Positions 21,619 through 33,094 of a DNA stretch of 64,000 bases are shown one piece after another. Under the pieces are notes generated by a model. It had not been told where the DNA came from. It ran no database searches and saw nothing but the letters and a program-made list of their open reading frames with translations. The number at the start of each line of letters is the position of its first letter. Position 1 is the stretch's first letter. This stretch comes from Tremella fuciformis (taxonomy: Eukaryota > Basidiomycota > Tremellomycetes > Tremellales > Tremellaceae): assembly GCA_032768795.1 (NCBI GenBank), contig CP136495.1, positions 2,172,501 through 2,236,500 of the forward strand, written 5' to 3'. The position numbers and the translations under genes are program-made.

Positions 21619-23541
21619 TCAAGCTCGCAGTTCCGCAACATGCTCCCTGGATAGGTTGGCCTCGGGTTTGGCCACGTCCTCTGTCATCTCAATCGCCGGG
21701 AGTTTGACGTCGGCTGCCTCTGAGATGAGGGCATCGTTGCCGTCGAAGAGAATGGCAATCTCCTCCAAGGTCTTGCCCTTGGTTTCGACGAGCACAAAGT
21801 AGCCGATGACCCCAAGAATAGCATCCCCGACGATGTAGAGAATGTAGTACTTCCAGCCGATGGCACCCAAAGCTATACCGTTTACTACAAGTCAGCGTGG
21901 TCAAATGCACGGGAATGCACTTGCCATAAGCACCGAACACCTGGCCGCAGGCCTGGAGTACCGAGAACAAACCCATGCCTTTTGTGCGCAGAGCATATGG
22001 GAGTATCTCCGGAAGATCTGGGTGAGGCCGTCAGTTGTAGGGTATGCACCGATGCCGGGCGACTCACAGAGGTACGGGAAGGGATTGAAGCAGAAGAGGA
22101 ATGCCAAAATAAACAGGAAGATGAAGGGGATGGCAGTAATGCCCGTGTTCTTGTTACCAGTGTGATCGTACCCAGCCTGCGGATCAGCTTTGCGTTCTCA
22201 ATGAGTAGGCGCAACTGACCGAAAGACCTGTGGTGATGGTGAAAAACAAGACCATCATGGTCAACGAGACGAGAGCTGTGATGCGACGACCCCATCGCGC
22301 CAGCAGTTGGGCACCACCGAGGCAGCAAACCCAGGCGAGGACTGAGAAGCCGCCCAGGATGCCTTGGATCTCCACGAATTTCGTTACGCCCACACTGACC
22401 AATATGGGTGTGAAGTAGTAAGCGGCGATGTTGTTCTGTTGATGAGACGAGGCCCCTAAGGGGTAGAATCGGCAGAGGACCTACCCCGACCATTGAGGAC
22501 GCCCATGCCACCCACACGATGTTCCAGAACCTTTTGCGGTTACCTTTGGTTTTGAAAAAGTCCATGTAGCTCGTTTGCGACGCTTGGGCGTCCAGCTCGA
22601 CGGCGACGACGATCTCTCTGAACTCGTTCACCACAAGCTCGTCGTGCTCATCCCCGTTCGCGTGAAAATCGGCCAAGATCCTAAGAGCCCGTTGATGTTG
22701 GCCCTTCCTGATGAGATAGCGAGGCGATTCAGCCATCCAAGGGGTAGCACTCCAGAAGATGATGGGCACGCAACCAAGCCCCTGCAGGATGGTCATGATC
22801 CTCCAGCCCCATTCGGACTCCCAGTTGACAAAGCCAAAGCCGAGCCAGCCAACCAGGAAGTTGCCGATGAAATAGGTCGTGAAGAAGGATCCCTGGGCTA
22901 CGGCGCGGAATCGCGGATGCGCGATCTCTGAGATGAGAGGGGCGGCCGTGGTTTGGAAGATGGCACAGGAGATACCCGTCCAAATACGTCCGCCGATGTA
23001 AGTGCCTACAGAATTCCCAAATCCAGAAAGGAGGGGTCCGGCGATCTCCCACATCAGTGACGCCACAATGTCGTGCAGATACTCACACCACAGACTGCCC
23101 CAATGAAGATGATGAGGCGTCGACCGTAGCGGTCGCCTATGTAGGCGGCAGGTATAGGAAACACGAGCTGTGCTGGGCCATCAGCAGAGTCTCGAGTGGG
23201 GAAGATTGACTTGCGGAAAGCGTAGCCGGCCACGATGGCACCTAGGATACCTCCAGACGGGTTATTGAAGTAGCTGCGGCTTGAGTACAGATGCTCTCTT
23301 TATGGACAAGATTGACCGACCTCAACCAAGACGGCAGAGCTTGGGAGCTATTGATGATGCCACTGTCGTAGCCGTTGGCAAAGACGGACCCGTAGAGGAT
23401 CAAGATGTTGAGCATGCACTTGCGGAGCCCTCGATCGCGCCACCATTGTGGGTGAGCGCCGTCTTGGACGATCAGCAAAGTTGACCTTGGACGGCAGCTT
23501 TCACACGTACTCTGCCAATTCTTCCAGTCGGCGTCGGACAT
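21619..23541 (-). CDS. MFS sugar porter (MFS-D)
   Basis: Close paralogue of MFS-H. It starts MSDADWKNWQ and, after a first intron, has GAHPQWWRDRGLRKCMLN and a first helix with YGSVFANGYDSGIINSS. Further motifs are the IGGRIWTG segment, SEIAHPRFRA, AESPRYLIRKGQ, DFHANGDEHDELVV, ARWGRR and LVETKGKTLEE, ending in AELRA. Exons are shared in position with MFS-H. Twelve helices expected; plasma-membrane sugar uptake, substrate unknown. It is divergent from TF2 across 418 bp and followed by hydrolase-1; this trio is repeated in inverted orientation at 50.5-57.3 kb. A TATATAT run at 23619-23625, about 80 bp from the start, may be its TATA box. Confidence 0.9.
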
Positions 23542-23959
23542 GTCGTCTCCGCAAATATCGTGTGGGGATTTGAAGTGGAGTCTACTTGAGGGGCTACCCG
23601 GGCCTCCATGATTCTGCCTATATATGTGCAAGTGCTGAGTGTAGAAGAGCGAAGCAAAGAGGGGTGGTTCCAGGTAATCTGTCCGAGGAGGGTGGGCCGG
23701 AGCCGCCGGTCCGACGAGGGTAGGTGACGGATAATTGACGGACCATTTTCAGTTGCATCTCACCGCCGGTCTAGATCATCGTTGCTATACTCGAGTGTTC
23801 GACCGCGCAATACAGGCAAAACCGTGGTCACAGACTATCTGCGGGGCACTCGCGGGACTCCTCCTCGTCCCGACAACATACCGAAAGTGTTTTCCTTTGT
23901 CATTCTCCTTGGGTCTGAATTCCTCCCCTCCGCCTTCACTCTCGGCGTTCAACCGGACA
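23542..23959. promoter_or_regulatory. Divergent promoter of MFS-D and TF2
   Basis: A 418-bp shared upstream region. It has a TATATAT run at 23619-23625 and a cluster of CGG/CCG triplets at about 23698-23775, including GCCGGTCCG at 23705-23713. The core GCCGGTCC recurs at 55804 and 56002 upstream of hydrolase-2 in the sister cassette, so it is a candidate operator for TF2/TF3-type zinc-cluster proteins (inference). Confidence 0.5.
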
Positions 23960-26505
23960 ATGTCTACCGATCACCCGCTCCCGATCGTAGCCCAGAGCAT
24001 GCCGGATACCTCGTGGGAAGCTAGCCCTGCTCAGTACTATGGCAAAGGGAGCTTGACCGCGTGTGACCAAGTGACTTTGAGCCTCGCCGCTAGGAAGGGG
24101 CTGACCATGTAGTGTTTCCACAGGAAGATCAAGGCCAGTCTGGCAAAAGGTCCTTTGCGCGCGCTATGCTAACGCCCAGTGCCACGCCACACAAGGTGGG
24201 TCGTCAAAGGCATCTGCAGGATCCGCCTGCATAGCTTGTGAGAAGGCAGACATAACATGCACATGGTCGAGAGTATGTACTTGGCCCCATTTGAGCGGCC
24301 GTCTCTGTTCTTTTGGGTGATGTGTAGACGGCTCAGCGCCGAGGTCGGAAGCGCAAAGACACCAATCCGGTCATTCAACCGCGCAGCAAGCCCTATGAAG
24401 GCGCCGTGCAAGCCACAGATTCCGGAACGCACCGGCGTGATCTCTCGTCGAGCGGTACTGCAGAGTTGGGCATCGCGACGCCCAGAATGCCATGGGATCC
24501 CCTCAGCGGGACAGACCAGCCTGCCGACTTCTTCTCCGCTCCCTTCAGCCAAACGCAACAGAGCTTCGCCATATCGCCTCAGCAGCCCGGGGAGGCGTTC
24601 GCCATGCCTCAGGAGCCGTCCTGGCCATGGGAGTTGGGGCTCGCTGATAAACGCCCCACCCCACCGCAGGTTATGCCAATGTCCGCCTCCGACATCGAAC
24701 CGGCTTCTCCCGGCTCGGCGGCGTGGGCGATGCTGCTGGCCGGCATGTCCAACTCGCTGACAACCTTGGGCCCGCCATTATCGTTCGAAGACAGCTTTTC
24801 CGAATATCTTCCTGCCCCGCCGACTGCACGGCCTGTGCATATCAATTGGCACTCTGTAGACCCCTCAGATCACGGGGACGCTGAGTCAAGTACCATCAGT
24901 CCTTCAGCTCCGATCCAGACTGAATCATCGACAAAGCGGACATCATTGGCAGCCGAGTCCGTGGTCCGAGCTGCTGCAGGTGAGCGAGAACACGTCAGGT
25001 CGGGCTCACAGTTAGGTATAGGGACCGACCCCGCTTTGATGGCCTCGCTACCTCCATTTCCAGAGTCAAAGAAGACGATGCGAGATCGCCTTCCCCACTT
25101 GTTCGATCTGGAGCTGATATACCTTCCCATGCTGCATCTTGAGGAATTCCTCGAGGCTTTCGATTCCGATATGCAGGACAGATCCATCCATTTTCGCGCT
25201 CTGCTGCTGAGTGTTCTGGCGATGAACGCGCTGCGACGGGGCAATCAGCCTATGGAGGACACGACGACGGGGCCGGGATCGATTGCCACTTACATCCCCA
25301 TGGATGAACACGTCAGGCTCGCCTACATCCGCGATGCACAACGTGCCAACTCGTTGACGGATTCCGAGGGTCTGGTGACAGTAGCGAGTGTGGTGACAGC
25401 CCTGCACCTGTTTCTCGGCTTTGAGTGGGCCAATGATCATGATCGATCGTGGGACTGCCTGCAACAGGCTTTGGTCCGCGCGCAAAAGCTCTCTCTTGAG
25501 CATCTGGCATTGATCGGTACCGAAGAAGGGGAACACGGTGCCATGTGTGACGGGGTAATACGAGAGGCCGAATGGTGGGTGTCGAGGCTTAGACTATACT
25601 ATCTCTTGTGAGCTCAACCCACGCCGACGCATCAGGAGGAAAGGGCTGACTCCAAGAGTACTGCTCGAACGAGCCCACGCCCTGATACGGAACATCAACA
25701 TCCGTCGCCGATCCCCACTGAGACTCCCAGGTCGTCCATGGCAAGAGACGACTCGGCTCCGCTCGCTCATCCCGTCGTATGCGCTGAATGGCCTGCAAGT
25801 GGGGCACGTTCGAAGCTTTGATCTGGTGGACGACAAGTGGATCCTATGTCGCCTCGAAAGGACACCGTGTCGGAACTGGAGCGCGGATGAGGCTGCTGCA
25901 TTACAGGAAGAGCTCGGTGCACATCTCGACGACGTGATCAACGGCCACTTCTCTATGCGTCTCAAGGATGAATTGGCTGTTGGAGGACAAGTGAACAACA
26001 TCCTCACAATCGCGTGGCTGAGAGAGTAAGTGATTCCTTCCTCGTGTCTAAGCGGGGATTCACCAGAAGCTCCCTGTATCAAGTATGCTTGACGCATTCC
26101 TTCATCGATCCAGCGTCTCACCACCGGTCACTACGCCCGAGCTTTGTCTCGGACAATCTGCGCCAAGCCATCTTGGGACCGATCTCAAAGCGATTGATGT
26201 ATCCAGGCATCTCCACGGATGTCTCGGGGGACAATGCCGGTAAACTGCACGCCCTCACGATGAACGCCATAAAGACTTTGGAGATGGTCAAAGCACGGCA
26301 GTCCACAATCATCACTCCGGCATCGTCAGGACCACGCAGCGCTTCGGACACTATTGTCGAGTCGGTACAGGAGTCTGCTCTGGTGCGGGATCTGACATTC
26401 GTGATATTTAAGGGGATTGGGCTGCTGCTGCTCGTCGTGAGTCATGCTTTGGAGGCATGTGTGTGCGATGCTGATTTTGGCGGGCACGAGATAATGTGGC
26501 TGTGA
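23960..26505 (+). CDS. Zn2Cys6 transcription factor (TF2)
   Basis: Zinc-cluster regulator, close paralogue of TF3. Start MSTDHPLPIVAQSMPD at 23960; LTACDQ ends exon 1, a 21-nt exon (24113-24133) encodes CFHRKIK, and a GC-AG intron (24134-24179) joins it to CHATQGGSS and CIACEKADITCTWSR, a canonical CX2CX6C-X15-CX2CX6C cluster. A GT-AG alternative (24150-24195) stays in frame but removes the third Cys. The linker AQRRGRKRK follows; the long exon 24406-25611 includes HINWHSVDPSDHG and the fungal-specific domain (ELIYLPMLHLEEFLEAF, HFRALLLSVLAMNALRRG). Two further introns near 25609 and 26026 lead to the C-terminus. Probably nuclear; divergent from MFS-D, which it likely controls (inference). 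Confidence 0.82.
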
Positions 26506-27324
26506 CCCAGCTTGTTCATGCCGCTGCTCGCGCGACGTAGGCTTCGTGTACGTGGCACTATTGCCAGTGTGAGATGTTCAGCGGCGCCAGCGAATGAGGG
26601 TGGTGTAGCTTGGTGGACTTCACTGAGGCATTTGCCGTATTTGCAAATACCCTCTTTTCCTTCTCCTGCTCAGCCAATTGCATACCAAACACTCGTACAG
26701 ACACGGCGCTTTGGGATGAATCGGCGCACGGCCCTTGGAGAGGATGGCGATGCATCATCAAGGGCAGTGGCAAGGGTCGCATCCCTGCGCTGAGACAAGG
26801 GTTACGAAGCTTTTTCGGCTGCATCGGTCGCCGCAACTGGCGTCGGGTGGGGGGTGCCGGCGGTCATCGAGCTGCATTTCCAATAGTCATGACCTGATAC
26901 GCAGTCTTGACTTGGCATACTCATGCAAAGGGTTCGTTCACTCTGGAGATATGACATACCCCTCGTTCCGTCCGCCCCGAGCCCCGAACGCGCCTACTAT
27001 CGACCCCGAGTCGACGCCGAGACACCCCGAGCCCGCACCAAGTCTTCTAGAATACAATCAGTCACTCACCATCCTCTCTGTCCCGCTGCCCTCCTTGGCT
27101 CCCCAATCGGAGACGGGTCATTTGCGGGACGCGGGCCGTACCCCGAGTCGCCACTCGGGTAACGACCACTTCCAGATAAGCTTACGTTGGCGACTAAGTA
27201 TAACTACCCTGCGCATCTGGCAATGTGAAGCCCGGCCCGCCAGCAGTATAAGCAGCAGCCCTACACGCCCGCCAGTACCCACATTCGACCCAGAACACCC
27301 GACAGCCAGGCCAGCGACATCATC
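26506..27324. other. Intergenic between TF2 and MFS-E
   Basis: An 819-bp gap. Long overlapping open frames occur on both strands but show no domain, no sensible splice structure and unusual composition, so none was accepted. The right part should contain the MFS-E promoter; no clear TATA box was seen. Confidence 0.4.
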
Positions 27325-29157
27325 ATGGGCTTCAGAAGCGACTGGGCGCAAGCGACGCCGTATCTCGGTTTCTGCGTCTTTACCTTTTGCTGGGCTAATG
27401 TCATCTTCGGCCTGTGAGTGGCCAATCCGTCTCCCCGAACCCAACACTGTACACCTCGCCACACTCACCTTACACAAGGGCATCCACACCACGTACACTT
27501 GGAGTCTCAGAGCTGACCTACAAGCGACACATCGACTTTTGGTTCCCTCCAGGCGCTCCCGTCGTGGTTGGGCCAGTTCGGCCACAATGGCGCCCTCTCG
27601 ACCCTCGACAAGGCGCTGGCCAACTCGAGTCAGTGTTCAGCCTTGCTCCCTGCTTCACGCAAACTGACCAGCAAGTCATCTACGTCGGCCGTCTTGCCGG
27701 TACTCTGACCTTTGAGCCCATCGCCGAGCGATTCGGCTATAAGATGCTTCTTGCCGCCATCGCCGTCGTGCAGGTCGTCTCCGTCATCAGTAAGTCTTTT
27801 CTTACCAATGCCTGCGAGCACCTGTTAATCCTTCTACAGTCCAGCTCACCGCCGGCAACTTCCACGCTTTCATCGCTGGACGAACAGTCTCGTACGTCGC
27901 CGTCGGCTGGATCGACGGCACCATCTCCTCGTACGCCTCGGAAATCGCGCCCGCCGCTCTGCGTGGTTTCTTCGCCGGTCTCCTCGCGCCCATGGCCAAC
28001 ATCGCCTCGGTGTGGGGCGCGGGCATGTGCCAGCACTACGCCAAGGAGGTGCGCAAGGTCGGGTGGATGGTGCCCATTGGCATCCAGCTCATCCCTGTCG
28101 TGCTCATCGCCGTGTGCTGGCCGTTCGCATGCGAGTCGCCCCGTTGGCTTGTGGCGCACGGGAAATCCGAGAGCGCCCTCAAGGCTCTGAAGAAACTGCG
28201 GCGCAAGGTCGACGTGGACTCGGGGGCTTGCGACGAGGAGCTCGAGGCCATCGCATATGCCATCGAGTACGACCGTGCGCACGCCACGGCCCGCTGGAGG
28301 GACCTGTTCACCAAGACGGCGAGGAAGCAGTTCATCTACACCATCCTGTTCTTCTGGTTCTACCCTTCTACCGGAAACGCTTTCTACAACGCGTACGGAA
28401 CGACTTTCTTCAAGAGCATCGGCCTCGGGAACGCCTCTTTCTCCTACGCCATTGGATGTCAGTGCATGGGTGCCGTTGGCGGTCTCACTGGATTGTTCCT
28501 CACCGACCGCATTGGACGTCGACCTTTGCTTATCGTCGGCTCGGCCCTGCTTGTGCTCTTCGACGGTCTCGCCGCCGGTCTGGCGTCCAAGACTCACCGC
28601 ACCACGACGGACAACCGGGTGGTCGTCGCCTGCTGGATGCTCATGCTCTGGTCGGCCAAGCTCTCGTGGGCCACACACGCTTACATCGTCGTGCCCGAGA
28701 TGGGCGGTATCCGCATGCGCAAGAAGCGTGAGGCTTTCCGTTTCCTCACATTCATAGAGCAACGTATTGACTTGCAGTGGTCATGGTGGGCACGACCGTG
28801 GATGTGCTCGGCAACTGGCTTTGGGGTTTCTCGTCGCCGTACATCCAAGTCCACCCCGCCACCAAGGGCCCGAAGATTGGTTACCTCTTCATGGGCTTTG
28901 CCGGCATGGCCTTGATCTTCGCCATCTTCTTCGCGCCCGAGCTGAGAGGCCGTTCGCTCGAAGAGGTCGACGAGCTCTTCTCCAAGTTCCGCTGGGCGTG
29001 GGAGTACAAGGGCTACCAGACCACCGGAGTCGGCGCGGCCGTCGCGCACGCCGAGCACGCCGAGCACGACCACGACAAAGCTGTGGAGGATCACAACGTC
29101 GAGGAAGAGGAGAAGGGCAGGCTCGCGACCGAACGCGTGGTCTCCGCGGCAGCTTAG
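27325..29157 (+). CDS. MFS sugar porter (MFS-E)
   Basis: A more distant sugar porter than A-D and H. Exon 1 gives MGFRSDWAQATPYLGF; after an unusually long intron of about 110 nt comes DTSTFGSLQALPSWLGQFG, then GTLTFEPIAERFGYK, VAVGWIDGTISSYASEIAP, CESPRWLVAHGKSES, LTDRIGRRP, ELRGRSLEEVDELF and a His/Glu-rich tail. The last intron, near 28,732-28,781, splits the second half before VMVGTTVDVLGNWLWG. Twelve helices expected. It heads a run of same-strand genes (amidase, SDR, Ldh_2), each with its own promoter-sized gap. The usual PESPRW motif is CESPRW. Confidence 0.88.
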
Positions 29158-29529
29158 GCTAGCCGCGGATCGTACTGCAAGCAACCTGTCAATCACTCAG
29201 CGGGAGATCGGGGAATGGCATCATGGTCGGGGTCAGGTGTCAATGGAGTCTTTGCTCTGCTTTGCACAGGGTTGTTGGAATTGTAAAATCGTCGCTCTCA
29301 TTGGCTGGCCGTTGTGTTGCGGTCTGTGATGCATGGTTGTCGACTCCAAACGCAGACACTGACGTCGGCGGCCTGCGCCTGTGAGCTCGGGGGACTCGGG
29401 GACATCCATCATCCAACGTTTGCTCTGCTCTCGGAGTTGGGGCCCAAGGGCGATACATTTGTCTTCCCCGCCCCTCAGGCTCGGCATTCACGTCCCCCGC
29501 GGGTCCCCTTGCCCCCTGCAGGACACAGC
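29158..29529. other. Intergenic between MFS-E and amidase
   Basis: These 372 bp contain no supported gene. A longer in-frame ATG for the amidase exists upstream (29314), but the region between it and 29530 has no family similarity, so it is treated as leader. Confidence 0.4.
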
Positions 29530-31325
29530 ATGAGGGTGGTGCTGCCCTGCCCAGGGATATGGCCCGTTGCAACGCCACGGATGCGTCGGCGCCCGCGCAA
29601 AGACCGAACGACGGGCATCGGCTCATCACGGGCGCTGCAGTGCGTTTTGGCCCTCTTGACCTGCCCATGGCTGTTTGCATCGGCAGCATTGGTGCAGCAA
29701 GAGCGATGGGGGTTTCCAGCAGAGGTCGACGTGCTCACTCTGGGCGTTCGGGAACTGCAGCAGTATCTCAGCAATGGCACCATCACCAGTGTGCAGCTGG
29801 TACAGAAGTACCTGGTCAGCCTCCCGACAAGCACAGACTGCTCTCGCACACGCTGACACGGGTAGGACAACATAGCCGCAAACGATCATGCCGGGCTTGA
29901 GCTGCGTGCTGTCACCGAGACGGCCCCCTACGACAACATCATGGCCTTGGCGAGGGAGGCGGATGACTTGCGTGCCAACGGGGTGAGAAGCGGCTGTCCC
30001 TGCGCGACTCTGAGCAAGACTGAATGCAGACCGTCCTCTCCGAGCTTCACGGCATCCCCATGCTGTTCAAGGATAACATTGGCACCGATCCTTTGCTTGG
30101 CATGAATACCACTGCGGGCAACTTCGGGTTCCTCACGTCCGTTCCGCCTGGCGACTGCCATGTCGCCGCAAAGCTTCGAGCCAAGGGTGTCCTCATCATC
30201 GGAAAGGCCAACTTGTCCGAGCTCGCCAACTACAAGGGGAACATCACGAACGGATGGTCGGCGCGTGGGGGCCAGACGCAATCGGCCTACGTTGTTGGCG
30301 GATTCGCCGCCGGAGGAGACCCTTGCGGGTCCTCGAGTGGTTCGGCAGTCGGGACCAGCGCCGGAATGGCAGCTGCAGCATTGGGAAGTGAGACGGATGG
30401 GTCGTTGGTATGTCCCGCCAACCGCGCGGCACTATATACTATCCGTATGTCGGTCGGTTTGAGCTCGCGAACCGGGGTCATCCCAATATCCAGTACGCAG
30501 GACACGGTTGGCCCGATGGCAAAGTCGACCTACGACGCAGCGCTCATCCTGGAGAATATGGTGGGCATCGACCCAAACGATACAGCTACTGCTGCTGCCG
30601 AAGGTCACATCGAGTCGAACTATACGCAATACACTTACCCAGAGTGTGGAGCTACGTTTGAAGGGAAGAGCCTTGTGGTCCCGTCTTTCTTTCTGAACGA
30701 GACTATCAGTGGCAACCCGCCAGCCATCAACACGGCGCTGTATGGCGCTCTCAGCCAGATGTCAGATCTCGGGGCGAGCGTCACTTACGACGTCTATATA
30801 CCCTCCCAGGACGACCTGCTGACTTCAAATGCCGAAACTATCGTGCTTGGAACAGACTTCAAGGTAGACCTGGCGACGTACTTTGCTCAGTGCGCTTCCT
30901 CACAGCTCAAATCGCTGGCGGACCTCATCAAATTCAACGACGCGCATGCGGACATCGAGTTCGCTCCCGGTGAATGCTGCCAGCAAACACTTATCAACGC
31001 GGTGCAAACCACCGGGACAAACACGACCGTCTACAGGGATGCGCGTGCCGAGGAGATCGATATCGGGCGTACTCGAGGCATCGACTCCGTTCTAGATCAC
31101 TACGGTGCAGATGCGATGGTTCTTCCCACGGAGGGTCTCGGCTCGACCCTGGCTGGAAATGCCCAGTATCCTATGGCCAGCGTTCCTCTGGGGTATCTTG
31201 AAAGTGGGCAGCCGTTTGGCATGGCCTTCATCGGAAGGAGGTGGAGCGAGCCGTTACTGATCAATTTGATGGCGGCCTGGGAAGCGGCTTCTCCGCCGCG
31301 CCAAGTCCCAAGTCAGCTGCAGTGA
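29530..31325 (+). CDS. Amidase-signature hydrolase, probably secreted
   Basis: Amidase signature enzyme (PF01425) that cleaves C-N amide bonds. Three exons; start 29530 (an internal Met at 29581 is also possible). The basic N-terminus followed by a hydrophobic run ending CPWLFASAALVQ looks like a signal peptide or anchor, then VREL and an SVQLVQKYL helix typical of the family. The catalytic Ser-Ser-Lys triad is supported by IPMLFKDNIGT (Lys), GGDPCGSSSGSAVGTSAGM (cis-Ser) and LGSETDGS (nucleophile region). Fungal homologues with a leader are common and their substrates are mostly unknown. The C-terminal part has several potential N-glycosylation sites (NETI, NYTQ, NTTV), which supports export. 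It lies between MFS-E and an SDR on the same strand. Confidence 0.88.
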
Positions 31326-31751
31326 CAAAGACTTTAGTCTTCACGAGCCGAGACCGGGGTGTTCAGAAGGCATGTGCATTGCAGACGACTGCGAGCTGCA
31401 TAGACACGGCCTGGGAGTCTGATACTTGTATAGAAGGTAGACGAGACTATAGTTTGTGACTAAAGCACGTCATTCTACATAGTTCGTGTGCTCTCGACAC
31501 CCATGCGCAGCCCCTTCGGTGTGAGTACTTGATGGGAGGTGAGATGGCGTCTCGAGTGAAGCTGTCCGTCCGTGGTCTCTAAAGTTTGCGTTGGGCGTCA
31601 TATCGACAGCTCATTTGGGTGTCTGTATACTGCGATCCCAACTACCCGTAAACTCCGCGGGACAGAAGAGCCAGCTCGGAAAGATCCGAACCCAGTTAAT
31701 CTGCCGACCTAAAGTCCGGCAGGTCTGAAGGTACCACTTCCACTTCTCAAC
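31326..31751. other. Intergenic between amidase and SDR
   Basis: A 426-bp gap with no supported gene. It should hold the SDR promoter; no convincing TATA box was identified. Confidence 0.4.
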
Positions 31752-32803
31752 ATGTGTCCGACGCGCAGAATAGCATTGGTGACTGGCGCCTCGTCTGGTA
31801 TCGGTAGAGCCACGGCTATCGCACTCAATGCGGCGAGCTGGACAGTCGTCGTCACTGCTCGTAGGAAGGAAGCGCTGGAGGAGACGATTTCTCTCATGCC
31901 CGCCGACAGTAGACGTCACTCTCTGGTCATCTGCGGGGACGTGACGGACGAGAAAGATATACGGCGGATATTCTCAGAGGTGCGGACGACGTATGGTACG
32001 CTTACGCAGGAGGAGTATACGGTCATAGCTGACGACAGGGCGACTGGACTTGCTATTCAACGTATGTTGTGCACCGCTTGTAGGTCGAAGCGCTCATGAG
32101 AGCAGAATGCTGGGGTCAGCTCGCCAAAGATACCAATGGAAGAGCTCGATGCGGTGACGGTTCAATCGGTGTTATCGGTCAATGTGATGGGGCCATTCCT
32201 GTGCTCGCAAGAAGCGATCAAGTTGATGAAAGCTCAGCAGCCGATGGGCGGGCGGTGGGCTTTGCCCGGTTTGGGCTAGAGGGAGCGCTCATGAAACCAG
32301 TATAATCAACAATGGCTCCGTCTCTGCCTACGTCCCTCGGGTGTACTCGGCTCCGTACACCATGTCGAAACACGCCATTAGTGCACTGACCAAGTGCATC
32401 GCGTTGGACAACAGAGAGTACAACATCGCGTGCTCCCAGCTGGACATTGGTGAGCCTTACTACGACGGTGTTGGTACCGCAGGGGTGCTCATTGGACCAA
32501 GGCAATGCGTCTACCGTCATGACTGAGAAGAAGACCACCGATGGTATCATGCAGCCCGGGGGAGCAGTCCAGCTTGAACCGTGATTCACCGTCTGCCTGC
32601 ATCTTTCGTCTTTTAACGAGCAGATCGTACGAGGTGGAATACGCCGCTGCGGGGGTTGTATATATGGCGAGCTTGCCATTGCATGTGAACGTGCTGAATC
32701 AGGTAAGAGCTTTGATGGACTCCCCACATATAGCTCTTTGCTCTGCGCTCATGTCAAACAGACGCTCATGGCGACCAACATGCCCTATGTCGGACGGGGT
32801 TGA
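31752..32803 (+). CDS. Short-chain dehydrogenase/reductase (SDR)
   Basis: NAD(P)-dependent oxidoreductase of the classical SDR family. Seven exons are needed. The start MCPTRRIALVTGASSGIG holds the Rossmann TGxxxGxG motif, and ICGDVTDEKDI places the adenine-ring Asp. NAGVS is built across an intron, NNGSVSAYVPR carries the catalytic Ser, and YTMSKHAI the catalytic Tyr-x-x-x-Lys. The product ends MATNMPYVGRG after two terminal introns. About 255 residues, the normal length. Cytosolic. As the neighbour of an Ldh_2 enzyme and a sugar-acid dehydratase, a sugar 1-dehydrogenase role is possible, but SDR substrates cannot be read from sequence. Confidence 0.88.
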
Positions 32804-33094
32804 ACATGTAGACTCGAATCAATGCATCTAATACCTCAGCCCAGCGTTCAGGCTAGTTTGTCTGTTCAGAACACCGCTTGCTCCCCCGTGCTCCTTTCGA
32901 TTCTCTCGCTTACTTTCTCGACGGGGTCTCGCGTCCAGCTGGCAATGGTGCAGCCGGAATGAAGAATGGCTCCCCGTGGATCCGAGGAGATCTCCGACCA
33001 GCCGGGGAAACGGATTCCGAATGGTACAAAAGATCAAACCATGCGATAATCTACTTCTCCACTCTATCACAACACATCAAGCAAGACGAGCGCC

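Noticed and set aside
26735..27667. 310-codon plus-strand frame between TF2 and MFS-E
   Set aside because: Its composition and overlap with MFS-E exons point to chance; no homology features.
27737..28762. 341-codon minus-strand open frame under MFS-E
   Set aside because: It is a shadow of the GC-rich MFS-E coding strand, with low-complexity composition and no domain.
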